DNA from: Lachnospiraceae bacterium
GTDB lineage: Bacteria; Bacillota; Clostridia; Lachnospirales; Lachnospiraceae
Direction of reading: 5' to 3'
DNA: 62,985 bases
Assembly (NCBI GenBank): GCA_029063085.1
Contig: JAIDOW010000056.1
Location: forward strand, 24,212 to 87,196
Below, in pieces: positions 27,699 through 36,118 of the stretch. Within the stretch, counting starts at the first letter, position 1. Each line of letters starts with the position of its first letter. Made by a program: the position numbers and the translations under genes. A model generated the notes under the pieces. It worked only from the letters and a program-made list of their open reading frames with translations. It was not told the DNA's origin and searched no databases.

Positions 27699-28862
27699 TT
27701 ATACATGAAATAATTCTGCAATCTTTTCTTCATTCAGACCGCTCCCTATCACACATAACTTACCAGTGACATCGGGTCTGCCTTCACGCACTTCGTATTC
27801 TTCCGGTGTCAGATCAAAATAAATCCAAGTGCCGTCTTCCCCCGGAACAATTCCTTTTGCCCGTAGGATCATGCCATACGCTGTATTCTCACCGTCTGCA
27901 AGAATCTTAAGGATATGTTCCATCTCCTCCTTCGAATACTTATGCGGGGTTTCTACTCCCCAACTGGTAAACACTTCATCTGCATGATGATGAGGTCCGT
28001 GGTCATGATGGCAGCATTCTCCTTCATGCCCGTGATGATGCTTATGGTCGTGATGGCAGCATTCTCCCTCATGCTCATGATGATGTTCATGGTCATGATG
28101 GCAGCATTCTCCCTCATACTCATGATGATGCTCATGGTCGTGATGGCAGCATTCTCCCTCATGCTCGTGATGATGCTCATGGTCATGATGATGTCCTTCC
28201 CCATGAACATGCACATGACCGCATTCGGGACATACTTCCGCTTCTTCCATTAACTCTTCCACAAGTGACTTTTCCTTTTCCAAAGCAGAAACGATCTGTT
28301 TTCCGTCAATATCATCCCATGCAGTTGTAATGATCGTAGCCTTTTCATTATGCTCCCTTAACATATCGACAACTGCTTCTAATTTCTCTTCTGACAGCTT
28401 CTGACTTCTGCTTAAAATAATGGTTCCTGCACTCTCAATCTGATTATTAAAAAATTCCCCAAAATTTTTCATATACATTTTACACTTCATTGCGTCTACA
28501 ACCGCAGAAGCAGAATTAATTACAATGGCTTCTTCTTTCATATCTGCAACAGCTTTCATGACATCAGAAAGTTTACCGACGCCGGAAGGTTCAATAATGA
28601 TACGATCCGGTGTATAATCCTCCAATACCTGTTTTAACGCCTGTCCAAAATCTCCCACCAGGGAACAGCAGATACATCCAGAATTCATTTCATTAATCTG
28701 AACCCCTGCATCTTTTAAAAATCCTCCATCAATACCGATTTCACCAAACTCATTCTCGATCAGTACCAGTTTTTCACCTGTAAATCCCTCTGCAATCAGT
28801 TTTTTAATCAATGTCGTCTTTCCAGCTCCTAAAAAGCCGGAAATAATATCAATTTTTGTCAT
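27699..28862 (-). CDS. CobW/ZNG1-family metallochaperone GTPase with His-rich repeat
   Basis: The 387-residue GTPase has the P-loop SGFLGAGKTTLIKKL, the metal motif MNSGCICCSLVGDF (Cys-x-Cys-Cys) and Walker-B-like RIIIEPSG. Between the G domain and the C-terminal CobW_C domain is a tandem repeat of His-His-Asp-His-Glu-rich units, each ending Gly-Glu-Cys-Cys, that would store or hand over zinc, nickel or cobalt. The start at 28862 has AAGGAGATATTGCT upstream. Zinc transfer is the most likely job. Confidence 0.9.
   Translation of the reverse strand: MTKIDIISGFLGAGKTTLIKKLIAEGFTGEKLVLIENEFGEIGIDGGFLKDAGVQINEMNSGCICCSLVGDFGQALKQVLEDYTPDRIIIEPSGVGKLSDVMKAVADMKEEAIVINSASAVVDAMKCKMYMKNFGEFFNNQIESAGTIILSRSQKLSEEKLEAVVDMLREHNEKATIITTAWDDIDGKQIVSALEKEKSLVEELMEEAEVCPECGHVHVHGEGHHHDHEHHHEHEGECCHHDHEHHHEYEGECCHHDHEHHHEHEGECCHHDHKHHHGHEGECCHHDHGPHHHADEVFTSWGVETPHKYSKEEMEHILKILADGENTAYGMILRAKGIVPGEDGTWIYFDLTPEEYEVREGRPDVTGKLCVIGSGLNEEKIAELFHV
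27999..28193 (-). repeat. 45-bp in-frame tandem repeat encoding His/Cys-rich units
   Basis: About four copies of a 45-base unit (15 residues, HHDHEHHHEHEGECC with small changes) lie head to tail inside the CobW gene. All changes keep the frame and mostly swap His, Glu, Tyr and Lys. Copy number is likely to vary between strains. Confidence 0.9.
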
Positions 28863-28929
28863 AGCAATATCTCCTTAATTCATATTATAGTGCGATCAAT
28901 CACCTGGTTTAACTATTAAAAAATATCTT

Positions 28930-29832
28930 CTATAACAGGCTTGTGCTGAAATATCTCTCTGCCCGGTCAGGAAGGATGGTTGCAATCACTTTATCTTCCC
29001 CGTATTTTTTCGCCATCTGTTTTGCTGCCCATACATTCGCACCTGAAGACGTTCCCACCAGCAGACCCTGCACAGCTGCCAGCTCTCTTGCTGTATTCAC
29101 AGCATCCTCATCCGTTACTTCCACTATATCATTAATGATACTGACATCCAGCACATCCGGGACAAAACCATCCCCGATTCCCTGAATCTGATGGAGTCCG
29201 GGTTCATCTCCCAGCAATGCCGATACGTTTTTAGGCTCAACTGCAACAATTCTGCACTCTGGATTCTGTTCTCTCAAATATTTGGCCACTCCCTGTAAAG
29301 TTCCTCCGCTTCCGATTCCGGAAACATAAATATCCACTTTTTTGCCAAGCTGCTTTACTATCTCCGGTCCAGTGGTCTTATAATGAATATCTGGATTCGC
29401 TGGATTTTCAAACTGCTGCGGCATAAAATAATCAGTTGACTGCTTCATCAGTTCCTCTGCCTTTTCCACACTTCCACCTATAGAAAGTTCGGCAGGTGTA
29501 AGTACCAGTTCCGCTCCCAGTGCCCTGATAATTTTCTTGCGCTCCTCGCTCATATTCTCTGGCATAACAATAACGACCCGGTAACCTTTTCTGACACCAC
29601 AAAAAGCGAGACCAATACCTGTATTTCCCGATGTAGGCTCAATAATCGTCATTCCGGGTTTTAATCTGCCGTCCCTTTCCGCAACCTCTATCATATTCTT
29701 TGCAATACGATCTTTAATAGAGCCTCCGGGATTCAAAAACTCTGCCTTTGCATAAATATTAAGACTCGTGGTCTGCTTTAAACTGATCAATGGCGTATTA
29801 CCTATTAAATCTAAAATATTTTCATAATACAT
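28930..29832 (-). CDS. cysK: Cysteine synthase A
   Basis: CysK makes cysteine from O-acetylserine and sulfide using PLP. The 300-residue protein has the PLP Lys in NPGGSIKDRIAKNM, the substrate loop EPTSGNTGIGLAF, and GIGSGGTLQGVAKYL, which holds the phosphate. The start is the ATG at 29832 after AGAGGA. It lies next to the Fe-S assembly genes, which need cysteine sulfur. Confidence 0.95.
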   Translation of the reverse strand: MYYENILDLIGNTPLISLKQTTSLNIYAKAEFLNPGGSIKDRIAKNMIEVAERDGRLKPGMTIIEPTSGNTGIGLAFCGVRKGYRVVIVMPENMSEERKKIIRALGAELVLTPAELSIGGSVEKAEELMKQSTDYFMPQQFENPANPDIHYKTTGPEIVKQLGKKVDIYVSGIGSGGTLQGVAKYLREQNPECRIVAVEPKNVSALLGDEPGLHQIQGIGDGFVPDVLDVSIINDIVEVTDEDAVNTARELAAVQGLLVGTSSGANVWAAKQMAKKYGEDKVIATILPDRAERYFSTSLL

Positions 29833-29935
29833 ATTATTTCCTCTTATCAAACCTTTTTATTTAGAATATACTATTTTATAAAATTTCGCAATGCCTTGTT
29901 ACGGCACCGGCTATTAGATAAATCGTACCACTTAT

Positions 29936-31015
29936 TTATGTATCCATAATGGTTGCTCCTCCTGCCACCAAGTCTCCATCATAAAATACAACCGCCTGCC
30001 CCGGAGTAATGGCACGTACAGGTTCCTCAAACTGGCAGGAAATAATATCTTCCCCCACCATTTTTATCCTGCATGGAGCTCCCTGATGGGAATAACGAAT
30101 CTTTGCAGTCACTCTTAACTCTCCTTCCAGTTTTTCAACCGACATAAAATTCACCTGATTTCCCAACAGGCTGTCATGATATGTATCTTTATCGGAACCG
30201 ATTACCACCTCATTTGTTTCCGGACGAATATCCGTAACAAATGCAGGTGTGCCCAGAGAGATTCCCAATCCCTTCCGCTGTCCGACAGTATAATGAATGA
30301 TCCCTTTGTGCCGCCCTAATACGTTTCCGTTTTGATCGACAAAATTGCCTGCCGGAAATGTTTTTCCTGTCTCCTTAATAATATAAGACGCGTAATCATG
30401 ATCTGGAATAAAACAGATTTCCTGACTATCCGGTTTCTTTGCCACCGGCAATCCAATCCTTTCTGCCATCAGACGAATTTCCTCTTTCTCGTATTCCCCT
30501 ACCGGCATGAGTGTTTTCGAAAGCTGATCCTGTGTCAGATTATAGAGGGCATACGTCTGATCCTTTCGCACTGTTGCAGATTTTTTAAGCGCATATCTTC
30601 CATTTGGAAGACGGCATACCCTGGCATAATGTCCTGTAGCAATATAATCACATCCAAACTCCATCGCCCGGTTCAATAACGCTTCCCATTTTACATAACG
30701 GTTACAGGCGATACAAGGGTTCGGTGTTCTTGCATGCATATATTCCTCCATAAAATAATCGATCACAGATTCCTTAAATTCTCTTTTAAAATTCAATACA
30801 TAATACGGTATCCCCAGCATATCCGCAACCCGTCTTGCATCATCCACTGCCGAAAGACCACAGCAGCCACCGTTTTCCGCCAGAACAAGAGGATCCTCCT
30901 CCTGCCATATCTGCATTGTGACACCGATTACATCATAACCCTGCTCTTTTAACAGATATGCTGCAACAGAAGAATCCACTCCGCCGGACATACCCACCGC
31001 AACTTTTTTCTTCAT
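29936..31015 (-). CDS. mnmA: tRNA-specific 2-thiouridylase
   Basis: MnmA thiolates U34 of Lys, Glu and Gln tRNAs with sulfur from the cysteine desulfurase. The 359-residue protein has the ATP pyrophosphatase loop GMSGGVDSSVAAYLLK, the catalytic Cys in TPNPCIACN, a second Cys in DSQEICFIPD, and GHYARV. It lies three bases from nifU in the Fe-S operon, next to its sulfur source nifS. Confidence 0.96.
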   Translation of the reverse strand: MKKKVAVGMSGGVDSSVAAYLLKEQGYDVIGVTMQIWQEEDPLVLAENGGCCGLSAVDDARRVADMLGIPYYVLNFKREFKESVIDYFMEEYMHARTPNPCIACNRYVKWEALLNRAMEFGCDYIATGHYARVCRLPNGRYALKKSATVRKDQTYALYNLTQDQLSKTLMPVGEYEKEEIRLMAERIGLPVAKKPDSQEICFIPDHDYASYIIKETGKTFPAGNFVDQNGNVLGRHKGIIHYTVGQRKGLGISLGTPAFVTDIRPETNEVVIGSDKDTYHDSLLGNQVNFMSVEKLEGELRVTAKIRYSHQGAPCRIKMVGEDIISCQFEEPVRAITPGQAVVFYDGDLVAGGATIMDT

Positions 31016-31018
31016 CGT

Positions 31019-31456
31019 TTAGTATTCTTCCTCTTCTTCGTCTTCACTGATATCATTTTTTGGTTTTTCCAATCCTTCTATCTTGATATCATTTTTTTCA
31101 CAGTAATCCCAAAGTGCAGCATGAATCGCCTCTTCAGCTAGTAAAGAACAATGCACCTTTACCGGAGGCAGCCCGTCAAGTGCCTCCATTACCGCTTTAT
31201 TAGTAACTGTTAATGCCTCGTAAATAGTCTTTCCTTTTACAAGCTCTGTTGCCATGGAACTTGTAGCTACGGCAGCACCACAACCAAATGTTTTAAATTT
31301 CACATCCTTTATTACCTGATTTTCATCGATATCAAAATAAATGCGCATAATATCTCCACACTTGGCATTTCCTACCGTTCCTACACCACTCGCATTTTCA
31401 ATTTCACCCACATTTCTGGGATTTGTGAAATGATCCATCACTTTTTCACTGTACAT
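31019..31456 (-). CDS. nifU: Fe-S cluster scaffold, NifU/IscU type
   Basis: The 145-residue scaffold has the three cluster Cys in VGNAKCGD, KTFGCGAA and VHCSLLAEEAI, and an acidic C-terminal tail. It would receive sulfur from NifS and pass on assembled clusters. The 98-base gap to nifS holds no gene. Confidence 0.95.
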   Translation of the reverse strand: MYSEKVMDHFTNPRNVGEIENASGVGTVGNAKCGDIMRIYFDIDENQVIKDVKFKTFGCGAAVATSSMATELVKGKTIYEALTVTNKAVMEALDGLPPVKVHCSLLAEEAIHAALWDYCEKNDIKIEGLEKPKNDISEDEEEEEY

Positions 31457-31553
31457 ATTTTTACCTCCTGTATCTGTAACCAGTTTCCCGTGACAACTGT
31501 CAAACTGATTATCCTGATTGTAATACGAATCCCTGCCAGTATCCGGCAGATTT

Positions 31554-32738
31554 TTAACTATGTTTCATAAAATCTTCATATAACGGTGACATTGCACGAA
31601 GCTTTGTCACAATCTCTTTAATCTGTTCGATTACATAGTCCATTTCTTCCATTGTATTTTCATCACCGATTGTCATTCTAAGGGAACCATGTGCAATCTC
31701 ATGCGGCAGCCCAATGGCAAGCAGTACATGGGAAGGATCCAGCGAACCGGAAGTACATGCAGAACCAGAAGATGCACAAATTCCTGCCATATCCAGCATG
31801 ATCAAAAGAGATTCTCCCTCAATAAACTGAAAGCTGATATTTACATTATTGGGAAGCCTTTTTGTTCTGTGTCCGTTGAGTCTTGCATATGGAATCTCTG
31901 CCAAAATGCGGTCAATCAGGTAATCTCTCATCATACATTCCTTTTGGGAACGTTCTTCCATTGTACGAAAAGCAATTTCGACTGCCTTGGCAAAACCGAC
32001 AATTCCTGTAACGTTTTCTGTGCCTGCACGTCTGGAACGCTCCTGTGCCCCGCCATGCACAAAGTTCCTAAGCTTCAGCCCCGTACGGATATATAAAAAT
32101 CCGATTCCCTTGGGACCATTTAATTTGTGTCCACTGGCACTTAACATATCAATATGACATTCATCCACATCTATCGGAATCTGTCCATACGCCTGTACTG
32201 CATCTGTATGAAAAAGAATTCCGTGTTTTTTTGCTATTTCACCTATCTCCTTTACCGGCTGAATGGTCCCTATCTCGTTGTTAGCGAACATAACGGATAT
32301 CAGAATGGTTTCCGGACGGATTGCCTGTTTTAACTGGTCAAGTTTCACCACTCCATTTTCATCCACATCGAGATATGTAACCTCGAATCCTCTGGTTTCC
32401 AGATATTTTGCCGTATGAAGAATTGCATGATGTTCAATCTTTGTGGTAATAATATGATTACCTTTTGAAGCATATGCCTCTGCTGCAGCTTTCAGTGCCC
32501 AGTTATCTGACTCCGTACCACCGGCAGTAAAATAAATTTCATTGCTTTTTGCGTTCAAGCTGTCCGCTATCTTTTCCCTGCACTCCGTAACCACCGCTTT
32601 ATTTTTCTGGGAAAACGTATAAACACTGGAAGGGTTTCCGAAATTTTCTGTAAAATACGGAAGCATCGCTTCCACCACCTCAGGTCTTGCGGCAGTTGTA
32701 GCCGCATGGTCTAAATAAATAAAACTTTTTTCTTCCAT
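31554..32738 (-). CDS. nifS: Cysteine desulfurase, NifS/IscS type
   Basis: The PLP enzyme takes sulfur from cysteine for Fe-S clusters and tRNA thiolation. The 394-residue protein starts with YLDHAATTAARPEVVEAM, has the PLP Lys in SASGHKLNGPKGIGF and the active Cys in SSGSACTSGSLDPSHVLLA. The start is the ATG at 32738 after GAGGAC. It is second in the iscR-nifS-nifU-mnmA-cysK run. Confidence 0.96.
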   Translation of the reverse strand: MEEKSFIYLDHAATTAARPEVVEAMLPYFTENFGNPSSVYTFSQKNKAVVTECREKIADSLNAKSNEIYFTAGGTESDNWALKAAAEAYASKGNHIITTKIEHHAILHTAKYLETRGFEVTYLDVDENGVVKLDQLKQAIRPETILISVMFANNEIGTIQPVKEIGEIAKKHGILFHTDAVQAYGQIPIDVDECHIDMLSASGHKLNGPKGIGFLYIRTGLKLRNFVHGGAQERSRRAGTENVTGIVGFAKAVEIAFRTMEERSQKECMMRDYLIDRILAEIPYARLNGHRTKRLPNNVNISFQFIEGESLLIMLDMAGICASSGSACTSGSLDPSHVLLAIGLPHEIAHGSLRMTIGDENTMEEMDYVIEQIKEIVTKLRAMSPLYEDFMKHS

Positions 32739-32769
32739 GGTTTTGTCCTCTTTTCTATATAAATACTTT

Positions 32770-33228
32770 TTACAAATCACAATCCGCACCGGGTTCTTTC
32801 CCATAAAGGCGCATCTTCCGGTTATCCTCTACTAATTCATTCAGATATATGGAATCCACTGCATTTTGTATACTGTCATCTATGCGTTTCCAGACATTTT
32901 TCGTTACACAGTTCCCGCTGCCGGAACATGCCTGATCCCCTTTTAGTCCCATGCACTTCACAGGAGATAAATCTCCTTCTAATGCCCGTAAAATATCACC
33001 GACACTGATTTCCGTGCCCGGTTTTGCCAGTACATATCCACCCTGGGAACCACGAATACTGGTTATCAAACCCGCCTTTTTCAATTTTGCCATCAGCTGC
33101 TCTAAATAACTATCCGAAATGGACTGTCTGGCTGCAATACTGGCTATAGACTGAGGCATTTCCTCTGAATAATCCGCCAAATCTATCATTGCCCGCAAAC
33201 CATATCTCCCTTTCGTGGATAATTTCAT
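32770..33228 (-). CDS. iscR: Rrf2/IscR-type Fe-S sensing regulator
   Basis: The 152-residue repressor has the Rrf2 winged helix (MKLSTKGRYGLRAMIDLA and SDSYLEQLMAKLKKAGLI, then the wing SIRGSQGGYVLAKP) and three Cys that would bind a cluster (KCMGLKGDQACSGSGNC). It heads the Fe-S operon and likely represses it when clusters are plentiful. An inverted repeat just upstream is its probable operator. Confidence 0.93.
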   Translation of the reverse strand: MKLSTKGRYGLRAMIDLADYSEEMPQSIASIAARQSISDSYLEQLMAKLKKAGLITSIRGSQGGYVLAKPGTEISVGDILRALEGDLSPVKCMGLKGDQACSGSGNCVTKNVWKRIDDSIQNAVDSIYLNELVEDNRKMRLYGKEPGADCDL

Positions 33229-33240
33229 ACTACCACCTCA

Positions 33241-33264
33241 ATTCCCACTAAAATAGTCGGATAT
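33241..33264. promoter_or_regulatory. Candidate IscR/Rrf2 operator
   Basis: An inverted repeat pairs ATTCCCACTA (33241-33250) with TAGTCGGATAT (33254-33264). Read on the minus strand it is ATATCCGACTA-TTT-TAGTGGGAAT, close to known IscR type sites. It overlaps the start of transcription, ten bases past the -10 box, so it suits repression. Confidence 0.6.
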
Positions 33265-33273
33265 CACACTGCT

Positions 33274-33302
33274 AATATAACAGTCTTTTTTTTATGTGTC
33301 AA
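33274..33302 (-). promoter_or_regulatory. Sigma-A promoter of iscR
   Basis: Minus-strand TTGACA (33302-33297) and TATATT (33279-33274) with a 17-base spacer lie 45 bases upstream of iscR. Confidence 0.8.
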
Positions 33303-33339
33303 GTACCTGGTATACTACGAATAATAAAGTACGGTTATT

Positions 33340-33440
33340 ATGAAGGCATCACCCTTGCTGCAAGCAACGAGACATCTATCTTGCAACACTGCAAAGCAGC
33401 GGGGTATGTGACCCTCGCGGGAATCGTTACATTAGCAGAC
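33340..33440 (+). repeat. Dispersed intergenic repeat (copy A)
   Basis: The core GCGGGGTATGTGACCCTCGC matches the core of copy B (38,938-39,062) at about 18 of 20 positions. The segment contains several short stems, such as GGGTATGTGACCC. It lies between iscR and the flippase gene and shows no reading frame with a start and ribosome site. Confidence 0.5.
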
Positions 33441-33549
33441 ATATTTAGCAAAAAAAGTGCATAAATTAGCAGTAATCCGGTATTTTGCTATCTTTTATAC
33501 TGTAATATCAGCAAATCACCGTTCAAAAAAAAGAAAAATGGGGAATCTC

Positions 33550-35112
33550 ATGAAAGTCAAAAACTGGTGCTGCCGCCTCAACTTCTTAATCTCTAAAAAT
33601 CTTGTCATAAAAGGAACCCTGATTTTAACTCTGGCCGGTTTCGCCACGAGAATCATTGGGTTTTATAATAGAATATTCCTTGCAGACCTAATCGGTGCGA
33701 AGGAATTAGGTCTATACCAGCTTATTTTCCCGCTGTATATGGTTGCCTTTTCCCTTACTACTTTCGGAAATGAGCTCGCCCTGACAAAACTGGTATCCGA
33801 ATATAACAGCCGCGGTGACAAGGCATCTGCCTGTGCCTTTTTTAAAACCTGCTTTTTTTACAATCTTTTTCTCGGCCTGCTTGTCAGTACTATTATGTAC
33901 CAAAATGCTGAATGGTTATGCATCCGCATTTTAAATGCACCAGAATGTACATCCTGTCTCAAGGTTATCTGTTTCGGAATTCCGTTTATGTCAATGAAAG
34001 GTTCCATACACGGGTATTTTCTCGGACTGGAAAAATCCAGTGTTCACGGCATGTCCGACTTCTTAGAGCAAATTGCAAAAGTATTCGGGTTATACCTTTT
34101 GGCATCCTATATCTGTATCAGAAACCAGTATGATGCTTCTTTTGCCGTAATCGGCATTGTCATAGGTGAAATAATCGCATTTCTTTACTCCGTAACTGCC
34201 CTGCTCATCCATTTTGCCTGTCATCCTGAATCTTCACTTTGTACAGGGAAAAATGCAAAAGCGATTCATAGAAGACAGATCCTGCATCTGTTCCTAAAAG
34301 ACTCCGTCCCCCTTACCACTAACCGTCTTGCCCTTACCGTATTGCAGAGCATAGAAGCTATTATGATTCCAACCGTACTTTTAAGCTTTTATGGAAATTC
34401 CACTTTAAGCCTTGAAACATATGGAATTTTTTCCGGAATGGCATTTCCGTTTATCATGTTTCCTTCCACCATCACCAATTCTCTTTCCACCATGCTCCTG
34501 CCTGCTGTATCCTCTGCAAGCAGCGGTCTGAAAAAGGATTACCTTACAAGGCTTTGCGAAAAAAGCCTGCATTTCTGCCTTCTGATTGGGATATTCTCCA
34601 CAATCACTTTTTATATCTTCGGACCATCTATCGGAATGTGCTTTTTTAAAAGCAAAGAAGCCGGTATGTATCTATACCAGCTTTCCCTGCTTTGTCCCTT
34701 TATTTATCTTGCGACCACACTTGCCAGTATTCTAAACGGACTTGGATTCGCTACCCACAATCTGATTCTTACCGTTATCGCAACTGCAATCCGAATCAGT
34801 TTTATAATGTTTGCCATTCCCCATATCGGAATTTATGGCTATATCATCGGGTTATTTGTCGGATACCTGTTCCTCACGTTTGCCTGCCTGCATAAGCTGC
34901 AAAAAATGATTCCTTTCGAGCTTTCCTTCACGGAAGATATTTTTCTCCCTGCGGTTACCTTTATCCTATTCGGTGTCATTGCATTCTGGGGATATCAAAA
35001 ACTCATACATGTTGCTGCCCTTCACAATTCCGGCTTATGGATACTCATTTTTGTGATCATAGTTTATGGTGGAATCTGCTTTCTCTCTAAAGCCAGACAG
35101 CTGCTTAAATGA
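33550..35112 (+). CDS. SpoVB/MurJ-like MOP flippase
   Basis: The 520-residue membrane protein has about 14 hydrophobic segments and the SpoVB-type opening LAGFATRIIGFYNRIFLADL and GLYQLIFPLYMVAFSL. This family flips lipid-linked sugars, and SpoVB acts in spore cortex formation. The start is the ATG at 33550 after GGGGAATCTC; 31 more open codons lack a ribosome site. It is the first plus-strand gene of this section and converges on metA five bases later. I cannot say whether it is a sporulation or a polysaccharide flippase. Confidence 0.85.
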   Translation: MKVKNWCCRLNFLISKNLVIKGTLILTLAGFATRIIGFYNRIFLADLIGAKELGLYQLIFPLYMVAFSLTTFGNELALTKLVSEYNSRGDKASACAFFKTCFFYNLFLGLLVSTIMYQNAEWLCIRILNAPECTSCLKVICFGIPFMSMKGSIHGYFLGLEKSSVHGMSDFLEQIAKVFGLYLLASYICIRNQYDASFAVIGIVIGEIIAFLYSVTALLIHFACHPESSLCTGKNAKAIHRRQILHLFLKDSVPLTTNRLALTVLQSIEAIMIPTVLLSFYGNSTLSLETYGIFSGMAFPFIMFPSTITNSLSTMLLPAVSSASSGLKKDYLTRLCEKSLHFCLLIGIFSTITFYIFGPSIGMCFFKSKEAGMYLYQLSLLCPFIYLATTLASILNGLGFATHNLILTVIATAIRISFIMFAIPHIGIYGYIIGLFVGYLFLTFACLHKLQKMIPFELSFTEDIFLPAVTFILFGVIAFWGYQKLIHVAALHNSGLWILIFVIIVYGGICFLSKARQLLK

Positions 35113-35117
35113 TATTC

Positions 35118-36023
35118 CTACAACACATACGGAGTCACCTGGTACACGTAATAATTAAGCCAGTTAAAAAACAGTGTATTGGCATGACATCTCCATGATT
35201 TTACCGGTTTTTCCGAAGGATCATCCTTCGGGTAATAGTTACAGGGAATCCTAGGATTCATCCCTTTCCCTAAGTCCCTCTTATATTCCTGATCTAATGT
35301 CATTGTATCGTATTCCGGATGTCCTGTTACAAAAATATTTTTACCACCCTCTGCAATGATCAGATACGGTCCCGTCACATCACTTTCGGAAACAATTTCC
35401 AATTTTTCATTTGCCGTAATATCCTCTTTGCTGACACCGGTATAACGGGACTGCGGCACCAGAAAAGAATCATCAAATCCACGTACCAGCGGCGTTTTTT
35501 TGTGAAATGTATAATGCTTATAAATACCTGAGATTTTCTCCGACAGATTATATTTTTTCACTCCATAGCGGTAATAAAGCCCTGCCTGGGCTCCCCAGCA
35601 GATATGCAGAGTCGAGGTTACATATTTCTCCGACCAGTCCATAATCTCCGTCAGTTCCTTCCAATAATCCACCTCTTCAAAATCCATCTTCTCCACCGGT
35701 GCTCCGGTTATGATCATACCGTCAAAACGGCGGTATTTAATTTCATCAAAAGTGGTATAAAACCGCTCTAAATGTTTCCTTGCAACATTTTTAGGCTCGT
35801 AAGTTCCTGTCCTGATAAAAGTAATATTTACCTGAAGAGGCGTATTGGCAAGACTGCGGAGCAATTGAAGCTCTGTATCCTCCTTAAGAGGCATTAGATT
35901 TAAAATCACCACCTCCAGCGGACGAATATCCTGGCTCATTGCACGTTCGGCATCCATTACAAATATATTTTCTTCTTCTAATATTTTCTTAACCGGTAAA
36001 TCATTATCTATTCTGATAGGCAT
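35118..36023 (-). CDS. metA: Homoserine O-acyltransferase, probably acetyl-CoA specific
   Basis: MetA activates homoserine for methionine synthesis. The 301-residue protein has the glutamine-amidotransferase-like fold with the nucleophile Cys in HICWGAQAGLYY and the His in VTGHPEYDT. At the site that sets the acyl donor the sequence is TGAPVEKMDFEEVDYW; family knowledge holds that Glu here, in place of Gly, favours acetyl-CoA over succinyl-CoA. I see no SAM riboswitch in the short upstream region. Confidence 0.93.
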   Translation of the reverse strand: MPIRIDNDLPVKKILEEENIFVMDAERAMSQDIRPLEVVILNLMPLKEDTELQLLRSLANTPLQVNITFIRTGTYEPKNVARKHLERFYTTFDEIKYRRFDGMIITGAPVEKMDFEEVDYWKELTEIMDWSEKYVTSTLHICWGAQAGLYYRYGVKKYNLSEKISGIYKHYTFHKKTPLVRGFDDSFLVPQSRYTGVSKEDITANEKLEIVSESDVTGPYLIIAEGGKNIFVTGHPEYDTMTLDQEYKRDLGKGMNPRIPCNYYPKDDPSEKPVKSWRCHANTLFFNWLNYYVYQVTPYVL

Positions 36024-36060
36024 ATCTGTTTCCCTCCCTTATCTATAATTACACAACGAA

Positions 36061-36090
36061 CAGCAGACAAAATTTCGGAATTGTCTGCTG
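36061..36090 (-). terminator. Hairpin between ligA and metA
   Basis: A perfect 10-bp stem CAGCAGACAA/TTGTCTGCTG with a 10-base loop lies in the 95-base space between ligA and metA. The T-tract on either side is weak, so it may be a weak terminator for ligA or an mRNA-stabilising hairpin. Confidence 0.45.
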
Positions 36091-36118
36091 TCTCCCATTT
36101 GCAGAACGGATAATTCCT

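Noticed and set aside
27999-28193. Possible CRISPR array (45-bp period)
   Set aside because: Units follow each other without spacers and keep the reading frame of a GTPase gene.
27915-28253. Plus-strand Met-rich open frame
   Set aside because: Antisense of the His-rich repeat in the CobW gene; no start signal.
36024-36118. SAM riboswitch or T-box before metA
   Set aside because: The space is under 100 bases and shows only one simple hairpin.
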